64,000 nt of DNA, from NCBI GenBank assembly GCA_963931255.1, contig OZ006972.1, positions 930,001-994,000 on the forward strand. Reading direction: 5' to 3'. Numbering within the stretch: the stretch's first letter is position 1; the number at the start of each line of letters is the position of its first letter. Positions 8,074-15,861 of the stretch are shown one piece after another. Source of the stretch: CALUVN01 sp944323595. GTDB taxonomy: Bacteria > Cyanobacteriota > Vampirovibrionia > Gastranaerophilales > Gastranaerophilaceae. The translations under genes were made by a program, and so were the position numbers. Below the pieces are notes generated by a model. The model saw nothing but the letters and a program-made list of their open reading frames with translations. It had not been told where the DNA came from and did not search any database.

Positions 8074-9450
8074 TTAAAAGACATTCGTTTTAATCGGATT
8101 TTTAAATTTCGTAATATTACCCTGAAAGATAAGCTTGATATTAGCAAGCCCGCCGTTTCTGTGTTTTGCAATGATAATTTCTGATTCACCTTTTGTATCG
8201 GCTCTTTGAACCTCTTCTTCTCCGTCTTCATTCTTTCTGTAATATTCATCTCTGTATATAAACATAACAATATCAGCGTCCTGCTCAATTGCACCTGATT
8301 CTCTCAAATCCGAAAGCATCGGACGTTTGTCTGTTCTTGATTCTACGGCACGGGAAAGCTGCGAAAGTGCAATTACAGGAACATCAAGTTCTTTTGCAAG
8401 AATTTTCAAACCTCTTGATATTGCAGAAATCTGCTGCATACGATCTTCTCTGCCGGAGCCCTCCATTAACTGCAGATAATCAATTAAGATTAAACCTAAA
8501 TCTTTCTCCTGCATTTTTAACCGTCTGCACTTTGCACGTATATCTGTAATCGTACAGCCGGAAGTGTCATCAATATAAATTGGTGCCTGTGAAAATTCAT
8601 TCATTGCATTTGCAAGTTTTTCCCAGTCTTTACTTTGCATATTACCTGTTTTCAAACGCTGTGAATCAACTTCCGCCTCTGAACAAAGCATTCTGTGCAT
8701 AAGCTGGTCTTTTGACATTTCAAGAGAGAATATGGCAACAGGAACTTTTGCCCTGATTGCAACATTCTGGGCTATGTTAAGAGCAAAAGCCGTTTTCCCC
8801 ATTGCAGGACGTGCCGCAAGAATTATCAGGTCAGATTTTTGGAGCCCGTTCAAGGTTTCATCAAGATCGTAAAATCCGGTCGGAACCCCTAAAAGTTCAT
8901 CCTGATGCTCATAACGGTACTCTATTTTTTCATAAGTTTTTAAAACAAGATCTTTTGCCGGCACAAGGTCGCTTGTTGCTTTGTTTGCGGCGATATCAAA
9001 AATTAACTTCTCAGCACTGTCTAAAGATTCATCAATAGGATTAACATCATAACCAAAGGCAACAATTTCAGAACCGGCATTAATTAATGCTCTTTTAATA
9101 GCTTTTTCCTGAACAATTTTAGCGTAATATTCCACATTTGAAGTTGTAATTGTCTTGTAACTTAAATCGTTAATAAAAGCACGTCCTCCGACAATATCAA
9201 GTTTTTGGCTGTAACTAAGGACGTCTGAAACAGAAACTATATCTATTCTGTCATTATTGTTAAAAAGTTCAAGCATAGCCTCATAAACGTACCTGTGTGC
9301 AGGTTTATAAAAACTTTCAGGCTTCAAATGTTCAACTATCTTTGTAATGCAATCCGGATTTACTAAAATTGCACCTAATATGGCTTCCTCTGCTTCAATA
9401 TTTTGAGGTAAAAGATTTAAATCATTCTGTTTTTTTGCGTTTACTGCCAT
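8074..9450 (-). CDS. dnaB: Replicative DNA helicase DnaB
   Basis: Hexameric 5'-3' helicase of the replication fork, which recruits primase. 458 aa from the chosen start. The N-terminal DnaB domain (LPQNIEAEEAILGAIL) is followed by the RecA-like ATPase domain with Walker A (AARPAMGKTAFALN), the LEMSKDQL motif, Walker B (LGLILIDYLQLM), and the SQLSRAVESR and DLRESGAIEQDAD motifs. No intein is present. The ATG at 9450 (MAVNAKK) is preferred because AAGGAG lies about 10 bases upstream; the ATG at 9459 would sit one base from that site. Confidence 0.95.
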   Translation of the reverse strand: MAVNAKKQNDLNLLPQNIEAEEAILGAILVNPDCITKIVEHLKPESFYKPAHRYVYEAMLELFNNNDRIDIVSVSDVLSYSQKLDIVGGRAFINDLSYKTITTSNVEYYAKIVQEKAIKRALINAGSEIVAFGYDVNPIDESLDSAEKLIFDIAANKATSDLVPAKDLVLKTYEKIEYRYEHQDELLGVPTGFYDLDETLNGLQKSDLIILAARPAMGKTAFALNIAQNVAIRAKVPVAIFSLEMSKDQLMHRMLCSEAEVDSQRLKTGNMQSKDWEKLANAMNEFSQAPIYIDDTSGCTITDIRAKCRRLKMQEKDLGLILIDYLQLMEGSGREDRMQQISAISRGLKILAKELDVPVIALSQLSRAVESRTDKRPMLSDLRESGAIEQDADIVMFIYRDEYYRKNEDGEEEVQRADTKGESEIIIAKHRNGGLANIKLIFQGNITKFKNPIKTNVF

Positions 9451-9531
9451 GCTTTCCATGCTCCTTTTAGAACATGATATTATAATCAAAAATGATATCC
9501 AAGAATTATTTCAAATAGTTAAGCCGGGCAG

Positions 9532-9560
9532 TTGACAAATTAGGCGAATGTACCTAGAGT
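9532..9560 (+). promoter_or_regulatory. Promoter of pncC, predicted leaderless
   Basis: Perfect TTGACA (9532-9537), a 17-base spacer and TAGAGT (9555-9560). Seven bases then lead to the ATG at 9568, with no ribosome binding site. Confidence 0.65.
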
Positions 9561-9567
9561 AAAAGTT

Positions 9568-10092
9568 ATGAACAAACTTTTTGAAAACATAAAATACAAT
9601 CTGCATAAAAACAGTATCAAAACAGAAGAAAGTCTTGGCAAACTCCTAAAAGAAAAAAAACTTACTGTATCAACAGCCGAATCCTGTACAGGCGGTCTTG
9701 TAGCATCAAGAATTACCGATATTTCAGGAAGCTCAGACTATTTTAAAGAAGCTTACGTCACCTACGCTAATGAAATTAAACACAAAAACCTCGGGGTCTC
9801 AAATGAAACACTCGAAAAATACGGAGCGGTAAGCAGTGAATGTGCATTTGAAATGGCACAGGGACTATCAAAACGTACAGGCTGTGATGTTGCAATATGT
9901 ACAACAGGAATAGCAGGTCCAACCGGCGGCACTGCTAAAAAACCTGTAGGTCTCGTTTATATTTCCATAAAATATCACGACAAAATAGTTATACGTGAAT
10001 TTAAACTAAATCCGACCCTCGACAGAAGAATTATGAAATATAACTTCAGCGAACTTGCTCTCAAAACAGCTATTGAAATTTTAGAAGACTAA
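9568..10092 (+). CDS. pncC: Nicotinamide-nucleotide amidase (CinA C-terminal domain protein)
   Basis: A 174-aa stand-alone CinA C-terminal domain, which deamidates NMN to NaMN in the pyridine nucleotide salvage cycle. Family motifs are TAESCTGGLVASRIT (catalytic Ser region), AYVTYANEIK, GAVS and ATTGIAGPTGG-type (CTTGIAGPTGGTAKKPVG). The N-terminal CinA/MoaB-like domain is absent, as in E. coli PncC/YgaD, although about 25 extra N-terminal residues precede the domain. It is divergent from dnaB and monocistronic. Confidence 0.9.
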   Translation: MNKLFENIKYNLHKNSIKTEESLGKLLKEKKLTVSTAESCTGGLVASRITDISGSSDYFKEAYVTYANEIKHKNLGVSNETLEKYGAVSSECAFEMAQGLSKRTGCDVAICTTGIAGPTGGTAKKPVGLVYISIKYHDKIVIREFKLNPTLDRRIMKYNFSELALKTAIEILED

Positions 10093-10170
10093 TAAAAGTT
10101 TACAATTCTGAAAATTCTCGTAAAATCAGATTTTACGGGGATATTTTCTATTACGTCCGTAGTGTTACTC

Positions 10171-10199
10171 TTGACAAATATACCCCTGTGGGGTATAAT
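10171..10199 (+). promoter_or_regulatory. CsoR-type operator inside a consensus promoter
   Basis: TTGACA (10171-10176), a 17-base spacer and TATAAT (10194-10199) form a perfect sigma-70 promoter. The spacer and -10 contain TATACCCCTGTGGGGTATA (10179-10197), an 8-bp perfect inverted repeat with a 3-base centre. This matches the known operator pattern of CsoR-family copper repressors (TACCCC..GGGGTA). Repressor binding would directly block RNA polymerase; Cu(I) would relieve it. A csoR gene lies 200 bases downstream. Confidence 0.85.
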
Positions 10200-10223
10200 A
10201 AGAATAACGAAAGGAGTTTAATT

Positions 10224-10352
10224 ATGGCAAAATGTTCAAATCCGAAATGTAAATGCATCAACTGCACCTGCGGGGATAATTGCACATGTGACGGCGATAA
10301 ATGTAATTGTCCTGACTGCTGCAACAAAAGCCAGCCGGAAGAAAAAAATTAA
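10224..10352 (+). CDS. Metallothionein-like Cys-rich peptide
   Basis: A 42-aa peptide with 11 cysteines (C4, C9, C11, C14, C16, C20, C22, C27, C29, C32, C33), mostly in CxC and CxxC arrangement (KCKCINCTCGDNCTC, KCNCPDCC), no aromatic residue and no His. The tail is charged (QPEEKN). It has a strong AAGGAG site 7 bases upstream of the ATG, its own consensus promoter with a CsoR operator, and a good terminator. It probably buffers Cu(I) in the cytosol, functionally like mycobacterial MymT under RicR, although the sequence is unlike MymT or cyanobacterial SmtA. The function is inferred from composition and regulation. Confidence 0.8.
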   Translation: MAKCSNPKCKCINCTCGDNCTCDGDKCNCPDCCNKSQPEEKN

Positions 10353-10360
10353 TTTTTTCA

Positions 10361-10385
10361 GGAGCAGAAAATCTGCTCCTTTTTT
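10361..10385 (+). terminator. Rho-independent terminator of the metallothionein gene
   Basis: GGAGCAGA / TCTGCTCC forms an 8-bp stem with an AAA loop, followed by TTTTTT. It lies 8 bases after the stop and just before the csoR -10 box, so csoR has a separate promoter. Confidence 0.9.
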
Positions 10386-10387
10386 AA

Positions 10388-10396
10388 TGTTATAAT
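10388..10396 (+). promoter_or_regulatory. Extended -10 of csoR, predicted leaderless
   Basis: TGTTATAAT is a consensus extended -10 element. Six bases follow before the csoR ATG at 10403, with no ribosome binding site. I see no CsoR operator here, so csoR may not be autorepressed except by read-through. Confidence 0.6.
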
Positions 10397-10402
10397 TAAC
10401 TT

Positions 10403-10717
10403 ATGGAAGAAAATAAAGCACATCAAAAAGAAAGCTGTTGCAGCGAACATCTCAATCCCAGCCACAAAAGTGAAATTCCGCGGCTAAATCGCGCAATAGG
10501 GCAGTTAGAGGGTATAAAAAAAATGATAAACGAGCAGAGATACTGTCCGGAAATACTTATACAATTAAAAGCTGTCCGCTCTGCCGTAAAATCGGTTGAA
10601 AGCAGCATACTAAAAAGACATCTTGAAAATTGCGTAGTTGAATCTTTTTCTAATCAGGAAGAAGCCAAGCAGAAAATTATGGAAATCAAAACTCTTCTTG
10701 ATAAACTTCAAAGCTGA
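10403..10717 (+). CDS. csoR: CsoR-family copper-sensing transcriptional repressor
   Basis: A 104-aa all-helical repressor of the CsoR/RcnR (DUF156) family. The Cu(I) ligand triad is intact, C48-H73-C77, with the same 25- and 4-residue spacings as C36-H61-C65 of M. tuberculosis CsoR, pointing to copper rather than nickel or persulfide. The N-terminus has an extra CC-xx-H segment (SCCSEH) that could be a further metal site. The target is very probably the operator at 10179-10197 in front of the metallothionein gene. Confidence 0.92.
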   Translation: MEENKAHQKESCCSEHLNPSHKSEIPRLNRAIGQLEGIKKMINEQRYCPEILIQLKAVRSAVKSVESSILKRHLENCVVESFSNQEEAKQKIMEIKTLLDKLQS

Positions 10718-10733
10718 CAACACAAAAAATGTA

Positions 10734-11639
10734 TTACATCATAACAACCTGAGCAAGTAAATCTGCGTGTTTCTTGAGGAGCATATCTCCAAAGGTATCA
10801 GGGTCAATTTGTGTGATGACCATAGAAAGTAAATCATTCGGAAGTTCTTGAACCATCTTAATGATTTCTTCTTTTTCAACAACTTCAAGTGCTTTTACAA
10901 CCTGCGGTTTTTGTTTATAAGTATTGATAATATCCGTATACTCTTCAGGTGCAAATAATTGATACAATTCCGGATTTTCTTTGCATAAAGAAAGCATTAA
11001 TTGCTGCTTTTGAGTAGACTGCATTCCGGTCAGAGCGTCTTTATATTCGGTAGGATTAAACCCGCCTATCTGGTTAATCATATCGAGGCTGTCCATTTCA
11101 TCAAGCGGTTCGCCTGTAACATTTTCTATCATTTGTGCAAGATATTCAGGCGGAATAGATTTCAGGTGCTCAAGAACTTTATTTTTGTCCAATTCAGGCC
11201 CTGTTAAAACTTTATCAATCTGATCTTCCGGCATATACTGGATAATTTCTTCCTGAGAGAACATTTGGAAAACCGCATTAACAAGCTGTTCAGGCGGCAA
11301 ATCTTCCATCATATCGAGAATTTTATCCATAGAAAAATACATAAGACCCTGCAGCAAATCCTGTTCTTCCATAAGCGGCAGAAATTCTTCAAGCTGTTGG
11401 GAACTCATTTGAGAAAGTATCATATATTTATTTTCCGGATCAGCAAGCTTAAATATTTCGACAAGAAATGCAACATTCGTATACATTTCATTAACAATCT
11501 TAATCGCAGCCTGATTACCTGCGGCGGCTTCTGCTTCCAGAATTTCGTCAACGGTTTTTGTCCCGTACTCTGCAAGTTTTTGCGGAGACAGGTTCAACTT
11601 ATTTATTAAATAATTGTAATCACCGTCAATGACTAACAT
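10734..11639 (-). CDS. All-helical repeat protein resembling MgtE N-terminal domain
   Basis: A 301-aa soluble protein with no signal peptide or membrane segment. It is built of short helical repeats with the pattern L-x2-Lpxe-x-L (LPPEQLVNAVFQM, IPPEYLAQMIENV, LPNDLLSMVITQI, MPEDQIDKVL), like the superhelical N domain of MgtE magnesium channels. The CBS and channel domains are missing, so it is not a transporter; a scaffold or regulator is more likely. It is convergent with csoR, with 16 bases between the two stops. Function unknown. Confidence 0.6.
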   Translation of the reverse strand: MLVIDGDYNYLINKLNLSPQKLAEYGTKTVDEILEAEAAAGNQAAIKIVNEMYTNVAFLVEIFKLADPENKYMILSQMSSQQLEEFLPLMEEQDLLQGLMYFSMDKILDMMEDLPPEQLVNAVFQMFSQEEIIQYMPEDQIDKVLTGPELDKNKVLEHLKSIPPEYLAQMIENVTGEPLDEMDSLDMINQIGGFNPTEYKDALTGMQSTQKQQLMLSLCKENPELYQLFAPEEYTDIINTYKQKPQVVKALEVVEKEEIIKMVQELPNDLLSMVITQIDPDTFGDMLLKKHADLLAQVVMM

Positions 11640-12067
11640 AGATACTATAATCCTATAGTTATACTCTCATACATATAATAACGTTTTTTTTTCATGATAA
11701 TTGCGTAAACATCAATTTTTGTAACATTTTGTAACGAAAGTATTATTTTGTTCTGTTGAATAATTTTCCATCAACACGACTCTTCATTATTTGAATGGTC
11801 GCCTGTATTAGGTAGTCAAAAAAATTTTGAATATCTTTAAAGATGCGGCTTTTACGCAGACTATTTTCCCTCCCACTCGAGTGGAGGGAGTAAGGGAGGG
11901 GGCGAGGGAATATAGAATGAGTGAATAAGTCCGATAATTAATCAGTCGTAGTAAAATTCCCGCAGAGACTGATTTTATATATGAACTTATTCCCATATTC
12001 ACACATTCACTTATCGACTCTAAAAGCAATGTAGGTCGGATTAGTAAATCCGACAATAAATCTAAAA
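11640..12067. repeat. Intergenic repeat cluster
   Basis: No gene seen. It contains one copy of the approximately 60-bp hairpin module (11770-11860), a GC-rich palindrome CCCTCCCACTCGAGTGGAGG (11868-11887), a 74-bp stem-loop starting GTGAATAAGT (11921-11994; related copy at 17372-17445), and the 20-bp palindrome GTCGGATTAGTAAATCCGAC (12035-12054). Confidence 0.8.
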
Positions 12068-13942
12068 CTATATTATAGTCGCAAGAGATGGTGCAATTGT
12101 TATAAAATGTCTTACTAAATCAGGATCCCATTGTATACCGGAGCCCATTTTAAGAATTTCACACGCTTTTTCAACACTCATGCCTTTTCTGTACGGTCTG
12201 TCACTAATCAGGGCATGGTATGCATCTGCAACAGATACTATCCTTGCGGCATACGGAATTTCTTCACCCTTTAATTTTTCAGGATAGCCCGTTCCATCGT
12301 AATGCTCGTGGTGATATTTTACTATTGGTATAAATTCATGGAGTGCCTCATTTGGCATCAAAACTTTTTCGGCTCCAATTACCGGATGCTGTTTCATTAT
12401 TTCCCATTCATCATCCAGCAATTTGTCAGGCTTTTTAAGTACATTTTCAGGAATACCTATTTTTCCGACATCGTGCAATAGCGCTCCAAGACGTATCCGT
12501 TGAACTTCCTCTTCCGGTAAATTCAAAGATCTGGCAAGTGCTTCCGAATATCTTGAAACTGATGTCGAATGACCTTTTGTATAAGGATCTTTCGCATCTA
12601 TTGCTCCTGCCAGTGATGTTACCATTTCCATCAGGTGGTTTTGGGAAATTATCTTTTCGTTGGTAAACTTATGGACAAGTTCTTCTTCAAAGTTAATACC
12701 TATTTGTGAATGCCGTTTTGCAAGAACTTCTGCAAAAGAATCAAGAGCAACATCATCCCAGAAGTTAAAATCTGATGAACTTATTATTGCAGACATCCCC
12801 TCTTTATAACCTTTGGCCTGAGAAATATACATTGCCTGTTCTGCAAGAATAAGAAGTTTCTCCTGATTTTTAGTACATTCCGGATATGTAGAAATTCCAA
12901 CTGAAACCTTTATCGGGCCTACATCATCAACAAAACAACAAGACAAACAGTATGTAATATATTCTGCAAGATACTTTGCATCTGCCGTATTTGTATTTGG
13001 CAAAATTACAGCAATCTCATCTCCGCCATATCTGCCGGCTTTGTCTGTTGAACGAATATTCTGTTTTATTTTTTCTGCCAGTAATTTAATTACTTCATCG
13101 CCCTTGGCATGCCCCAGTTCTCTGTTTATTTTTGATATGTTATTTACGTCAAACATTATTATAGATAAGTCCGTGGATGTTTTTTCCGCGTTATCTATTT
13201 CATTTTTAAGTATTTCCTGAAAACCTCCATGATTGTATAATGAGGTTAATGTATCCGTATTTGCGTATTTATTAGTTTTTTCTATAAGCTCTATATTATG
13301 AATAAACATTGCCGCATAGTTGGATATGAACGAAAATAAATCTGCGTTAGCACCAAGATTATCTTTTCCAATAATCATGACCCCTATACATTTTTTTATA
13401 GAGATTAACGGAAGAATTAAGGCTCCTGAATCAAGCATATAAGGTATTTTTAAAAATTTGTTGTCTTTAACATTTACAGGAATAACTTTTGTAAATGCTT
13501 CCACAACAGGATTTTTATCATCTGACATGAAAATTTTTAACGAATAGTTGCTGCCAAGTTTATCTGTTAGTTTTAAATTAATACATTTTGATTTTTCATG
13601 ATAAAGTCCAAATGCTGTATATTCACAATTTAATTTTGCACATAATGTTTCATGAAAAGTAGCAAACAATTCATTTGTACTGGTCTTTGTATTCAACTTT
13701 TTATTCAAATCACTTATAAGAGAATTGTAATCAATATTTTTAGAAGTTGCAGACGGATTGTTTACATAGCCGCCATAAAGTCTGTTGGTAGTTTTATTTT
13801 TATTAAGAGTATTCAAACGTTCAACTATCCCGACATCTTTTTGTATCGGGTTAGATATAGGGGCTTTCAACGGATTTGACGAGGCTGTGGCTGTCTTTTT
13901 AACCGTTTTGGCTTTAGTTTCAGTTTTACTATTTTCGTTCAA
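12068..13942 (-). CDS. GAF-GGDEF-HD-GYP cyclic-di-GMP protein
   Basis: About 624 aa. A low-complexity N-terminus (about 70 residues) is followed by a GAF-like sensor domain (about 85-235), a diguanylate cyclase domain with an intact active-site motif (RYGGDEIAVILP), and a C-terminal HD-GYP phosphodiesterase (GALLHDVGKIGIP and KYHHEHYDGTGYPEKLKGEE). All key HD-GYP residues are present, so it may both make and degrade cyclic di-GMP under sensor control. I prefer the TTG at 13942, which has AGGTGG seven bases upstream, over the TTG at 13981. It is followed by the repeat cluster at 11640-12067. Confidence 0.88.
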   Translation of the reverse strand: MNENSKTETKAKTVKKTATASSNPLKAPISNPIQKDVGIVERLNTLNKNKTTNRLYGGYVNNPSATSKNIDYNSLISDLNKKLNTKTSTNELFATFHETLCAKLNCEYTAFGLYHEKSKCINLKLTDKLGSNYSLKIFMSDDKNPVVEAFTKVIPVNVKDNKFLKIPYMLDSGALILPLISIKKCIGVMIIGKDNLGANADLFSFISNYAAMFIHNIELIEKTNKYANTDTLTSLYNHGGFQEILKNEIDNAEKTSTDLSIIMFDVNNISKINRELGHAKGDEVIKLLAEKIKQNIRSTDKAGRYGGDEIAVILPNTNTADAKYLAEYITYCLSCCFVDDVGPIKVSVGISTYPECTKNQEKLLILAEQAMYISQAKGYKEGMSAIISSSDFNFWDDVALDSFAEVLAKRHSQIGINFEEELVHKFTNEKIISQNHLMEMVTSLAGAIDAKDPYTKGHSTSVSRYSEALARSLNLPEEEVQRIRLGALLHDVGKIGIPENVLKKPDKLLDDEWEIMKQHPVIGAEKVLMPNEALHEFIPIVKYHHEHYDGTGYPEKLKGEEIPYAARIVSVADAYHALISDRPYRKGMSVEKACEILKMGSGIQWDPDLVRHFITIAPSLATII

Positions 13943-14235
13943 AATAATTCCACCTACTTTTACACTTTTAAAACTTGTCAATATAAAAATTTGCCTTTTT
14001 AGTTCTGGAACTTAACATTCCTTAAACAATTTTACCGTATTTATACTTATTAGCAATACATCATACGGATGGCAAACAATGGTAATAGCGTAAAGCTTAC
14101 CATTTTAATTACGTATAGACAGATCCTTTCCGAGGTTACACAATTTACATACTACATTAGTAGTATAACATTTTTTTCAGTTTTTTTCAAGGGGTATTAA
14201 TTAATTTACGCAACTTTTATAAAAATTATTTTTTA
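13943..14235. other. Intergenic, small inverted repeats only
   Basis: About 290 bases without a gene. AATGGTAA / TTACCATT (14079-14106) and ACTAC-ATTA-GTAGT (about 14150-14163) are short inverted repeats, possibly operators or a weak terminator. I see no known riboswitch. Confidence 0.4.
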
Positions 14236-15099
14236 TTAAATACTCATGTAATAATCTTTCAAGAGCTTTGTATCTTCTTCAATGTTTGGACTTTCGCAGG
14301 TCAAAACACCTTTCACACCAAAAGTTTTCATAGCTTTTAAAAGCTCTTTATAATTCATATCTGAATCTTCAAGATTAAGATGGAAACGCTCTCCTTTTGC
14401 TGTATATTCAATACCGGCAAGGTGACCGTGGAAATTATGCAGAGCATACTCACCAAGTTCTGATGCAAGTTTTTCAAGAGTTTTACAGAATTCATCATAA
14501 GTATTTTCCAATCCGCCCGTTCTTGCATGCAGGTGAGAAAAATCTATGCAAGGAAGAACCTGTTTAAATTCTTTTGACAGCTTTATAATTTCATCTAAAT
14601 CACCCCATTGAGTAGGTTTACCTGTCGTTTCAGGTCTTATCCAGGTTTTGATGTCTTCCTTTTCTACTATTTCAATAATTTTTTCAGTTTGTTTTTTTAC
14701 TTTTTCAAATACAATATCCTTATCTTGCCCCATATAAAAAGCAGCATGGTATGTTATGCTGAAAGCGCCTGTATCTTTTGCAGCAAGAGCTGTTTCAATT
14801 ATTCTTTGCACACTGGCATCAACTTTATCATCTTCTTTGGAGTTTAAGTTTATATAGAAAGGACCGTGCGCGGTGAGGTAAAAATTATTTTGTTTAACTG
14901 TATCAGCCACAAGTTTTCTTGTAGCATCATTCATTCTGACACCGTGGACAAATTCCAGTTCCATGCCATCTAAATCCATTTCTTTTAAAACTTCAAAAGC
15001 CCGCTTATAACTGCCTTTTCCTGTAGATAAAGGCATACCAGCAGTAAGAAAATTTAATCTGTCAAAGTTATATAAATTTTGCACACCATACTCCCGCAT
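14236..15099 (-). CDS. Endonuclease IV-like TIM-barrel protein
   Basis: 287 aa, AP endonuclease family 2 (xylose isomerase-like TIM barrel). Most of the trinuclear zinc ligands of Nfo have counterparts: H in TAHGPF, H in YHAAFY, E in RPETTGK, D and H in IDFSHLHAR, H in HNFHGH and E in TCESPN. The DxH pair of Nfo appears as ERFH, a D-to-E change. It is probably an archaeal/Gram-positive-type endonuclease IV acting on abasic sites, but a sugar isomerase cannot be excluded. The start overlaps crcB by 32 bases; a GTG at 15084 with GGGAG upstream is an alternative start. It is last in the dnaN run. Confidence 0.75.
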   Translation of the reverse strand: MREYGVQNLYNFDRLNFLTAGMPLSTGKGSYKRAFEVLKEMDLDGMELEFVHGVRMNDATRKLVADTVKQNNFYLTAHGPFYINLNSKEDDKVDASVQRIIETALAAKDTGAFSITYHAAFYMGQDKDIVFEKVKKQTEKIIEIVEKEDIKTWIRPETTGKPTQWGDLDEIIKLSKEFKQVLPCIDFSHLHARTGGLENTYDEFCKTLEKLASELGEYALHNFHGHLAGIEYTAKGERFHLNLEDSDMNYKELLKAMKTFGVKGVLTCESPNIEEDTKLLKDYYMSI

Positions 15100-15442
15100 A
15101 AACAGCCATTACACAAACTATTACACTCAAAAATGAATAAATTCCTGCATGAAGAAACTGCGAATTTTTTATCATTTCGGTTAACTCCAGAGAAAAGGTA
15201 CTGAAAGTCGTCAGCCCTCCGCAAAAGCCTACCGTCAATGATAATTTCAATGCAGGATTTATTTCAGGTTTATCAATAAAAAATACATACAAAATACCAA
15301 TAATAAAACTGCCGGCAAAATTAACAAAAAAAGTAGCAAGCGGCAAATTTACGCTCAAATTTTTTAACATAAAAATACCTGTTAAATATCTTAAAACAGC
15401 TCCTGTTCCACCACCTAAAAATATTGCAAGAATATTTTGCAT
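15068..15442 (-). CDS. crcB: Fluoride channel CrcB/Fluc
   Basis: A 124-aa, four-helix inner-membrane protein that forms a dual-topology dimer exporting fluoride. Motifs are GGGTGAVLRY near the N-terminus, FVNFAGSF (the conserved Asn pore segment) and GFCGGLTTFSTFS, the signature with the TM3 break and Phe box. Its ATG directly follows the stop codon of the upstream gene, so it is translationally coupled. No fluoride riboswitch is visible, consistent with expression from the dnaN operon. Confidence 0.95.
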   Translation of the reverse strand: MQNILAIFLGGGTGAVLRYLTGIFMLKNLSVNLPLATFFVNFAGSFIIGILYVFFIDKPEINPALKLSLTVGFCGGLTTFSTFSLELTEMIKNSQFLHAGIYSFLSVIVCVMAVYAGVWCAKFI

Positions 15443-15847
15443 TTAAACAACCGCCTTAAACATATTTTCTACAAGTTCGCAAGCATCGCCAACCATTTTC
15501 TGACAATGAATTTTTCTCTCCATTCCCTGACGACCGCCGGAAAGAAATTTGCAGCAGGTAGCTTTATTACGTTCTTTAAAACTTTCAACAAGAGCTTTTG
15601 CATTTTCTCTTGCCTGAACAGGATTATTCTTTGAATTATTACGCCCGAAATTATATCCGGATATGATTTGTGCTGCCGCTAAAGCTCCACAGACACAACC
15701 TGAAGACATTCCTCCGGAAAAAGATATAGCAACAGGCAAAAGCGACTCATCACAGAGTCCGTCATCTATTGCAGCCTGAACTATACTTTCTGAACAGGAA
15801 TAACCATTCATAAAATAGTCTATTGCTTTATCTTTTAAAGATGACAT
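15443..15847 (-). CDS. C_GCAxxG_C_C family redox protein
   Basis: A 134-aa small protein of the C_GCAxxG_C_C family. The characteristic cysteines are all present: GYSCSESI, SSGCVCGALAAA, TCCKF, IHCQKMV and a final DAC. The family is thought to bind a cofactor or metal and is often found with redox enzymes; its function is not settled. The ATG at 15847 is preferred over 15892 because AGGAGG lies about 10 bases upstream, inside the end of dnaN. It sits 14 bases after dnaN and abuts crcB. Confidence 0.85.
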   Translation of the reverse strand: MSSLKDKAIDYFMNGYSCSESIVQAAIDDGLCDESLLPVAISFSGGMSSGCVCGALAAAQIISGYNFGRNNSKNNPVQARENAKALVESFKERNKATCCKFLSGGRQGMERKIHCQKMVGDACELVENMFKAVV

Positions 15848-15861
15848 ACTACAAAAACCTC

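Noticed and set aside
8074..9450. Intein in DnaB
   Set aside because: The length and continuous helicase motifs show no insertion; DnaB is a common intein host, so it was checked.
15068..15442. Fluoride riboswitch in front of crcB
   Set aside because: crcB starts directly at the stop codon of the preceding gene, leaving no leader that could hold one.
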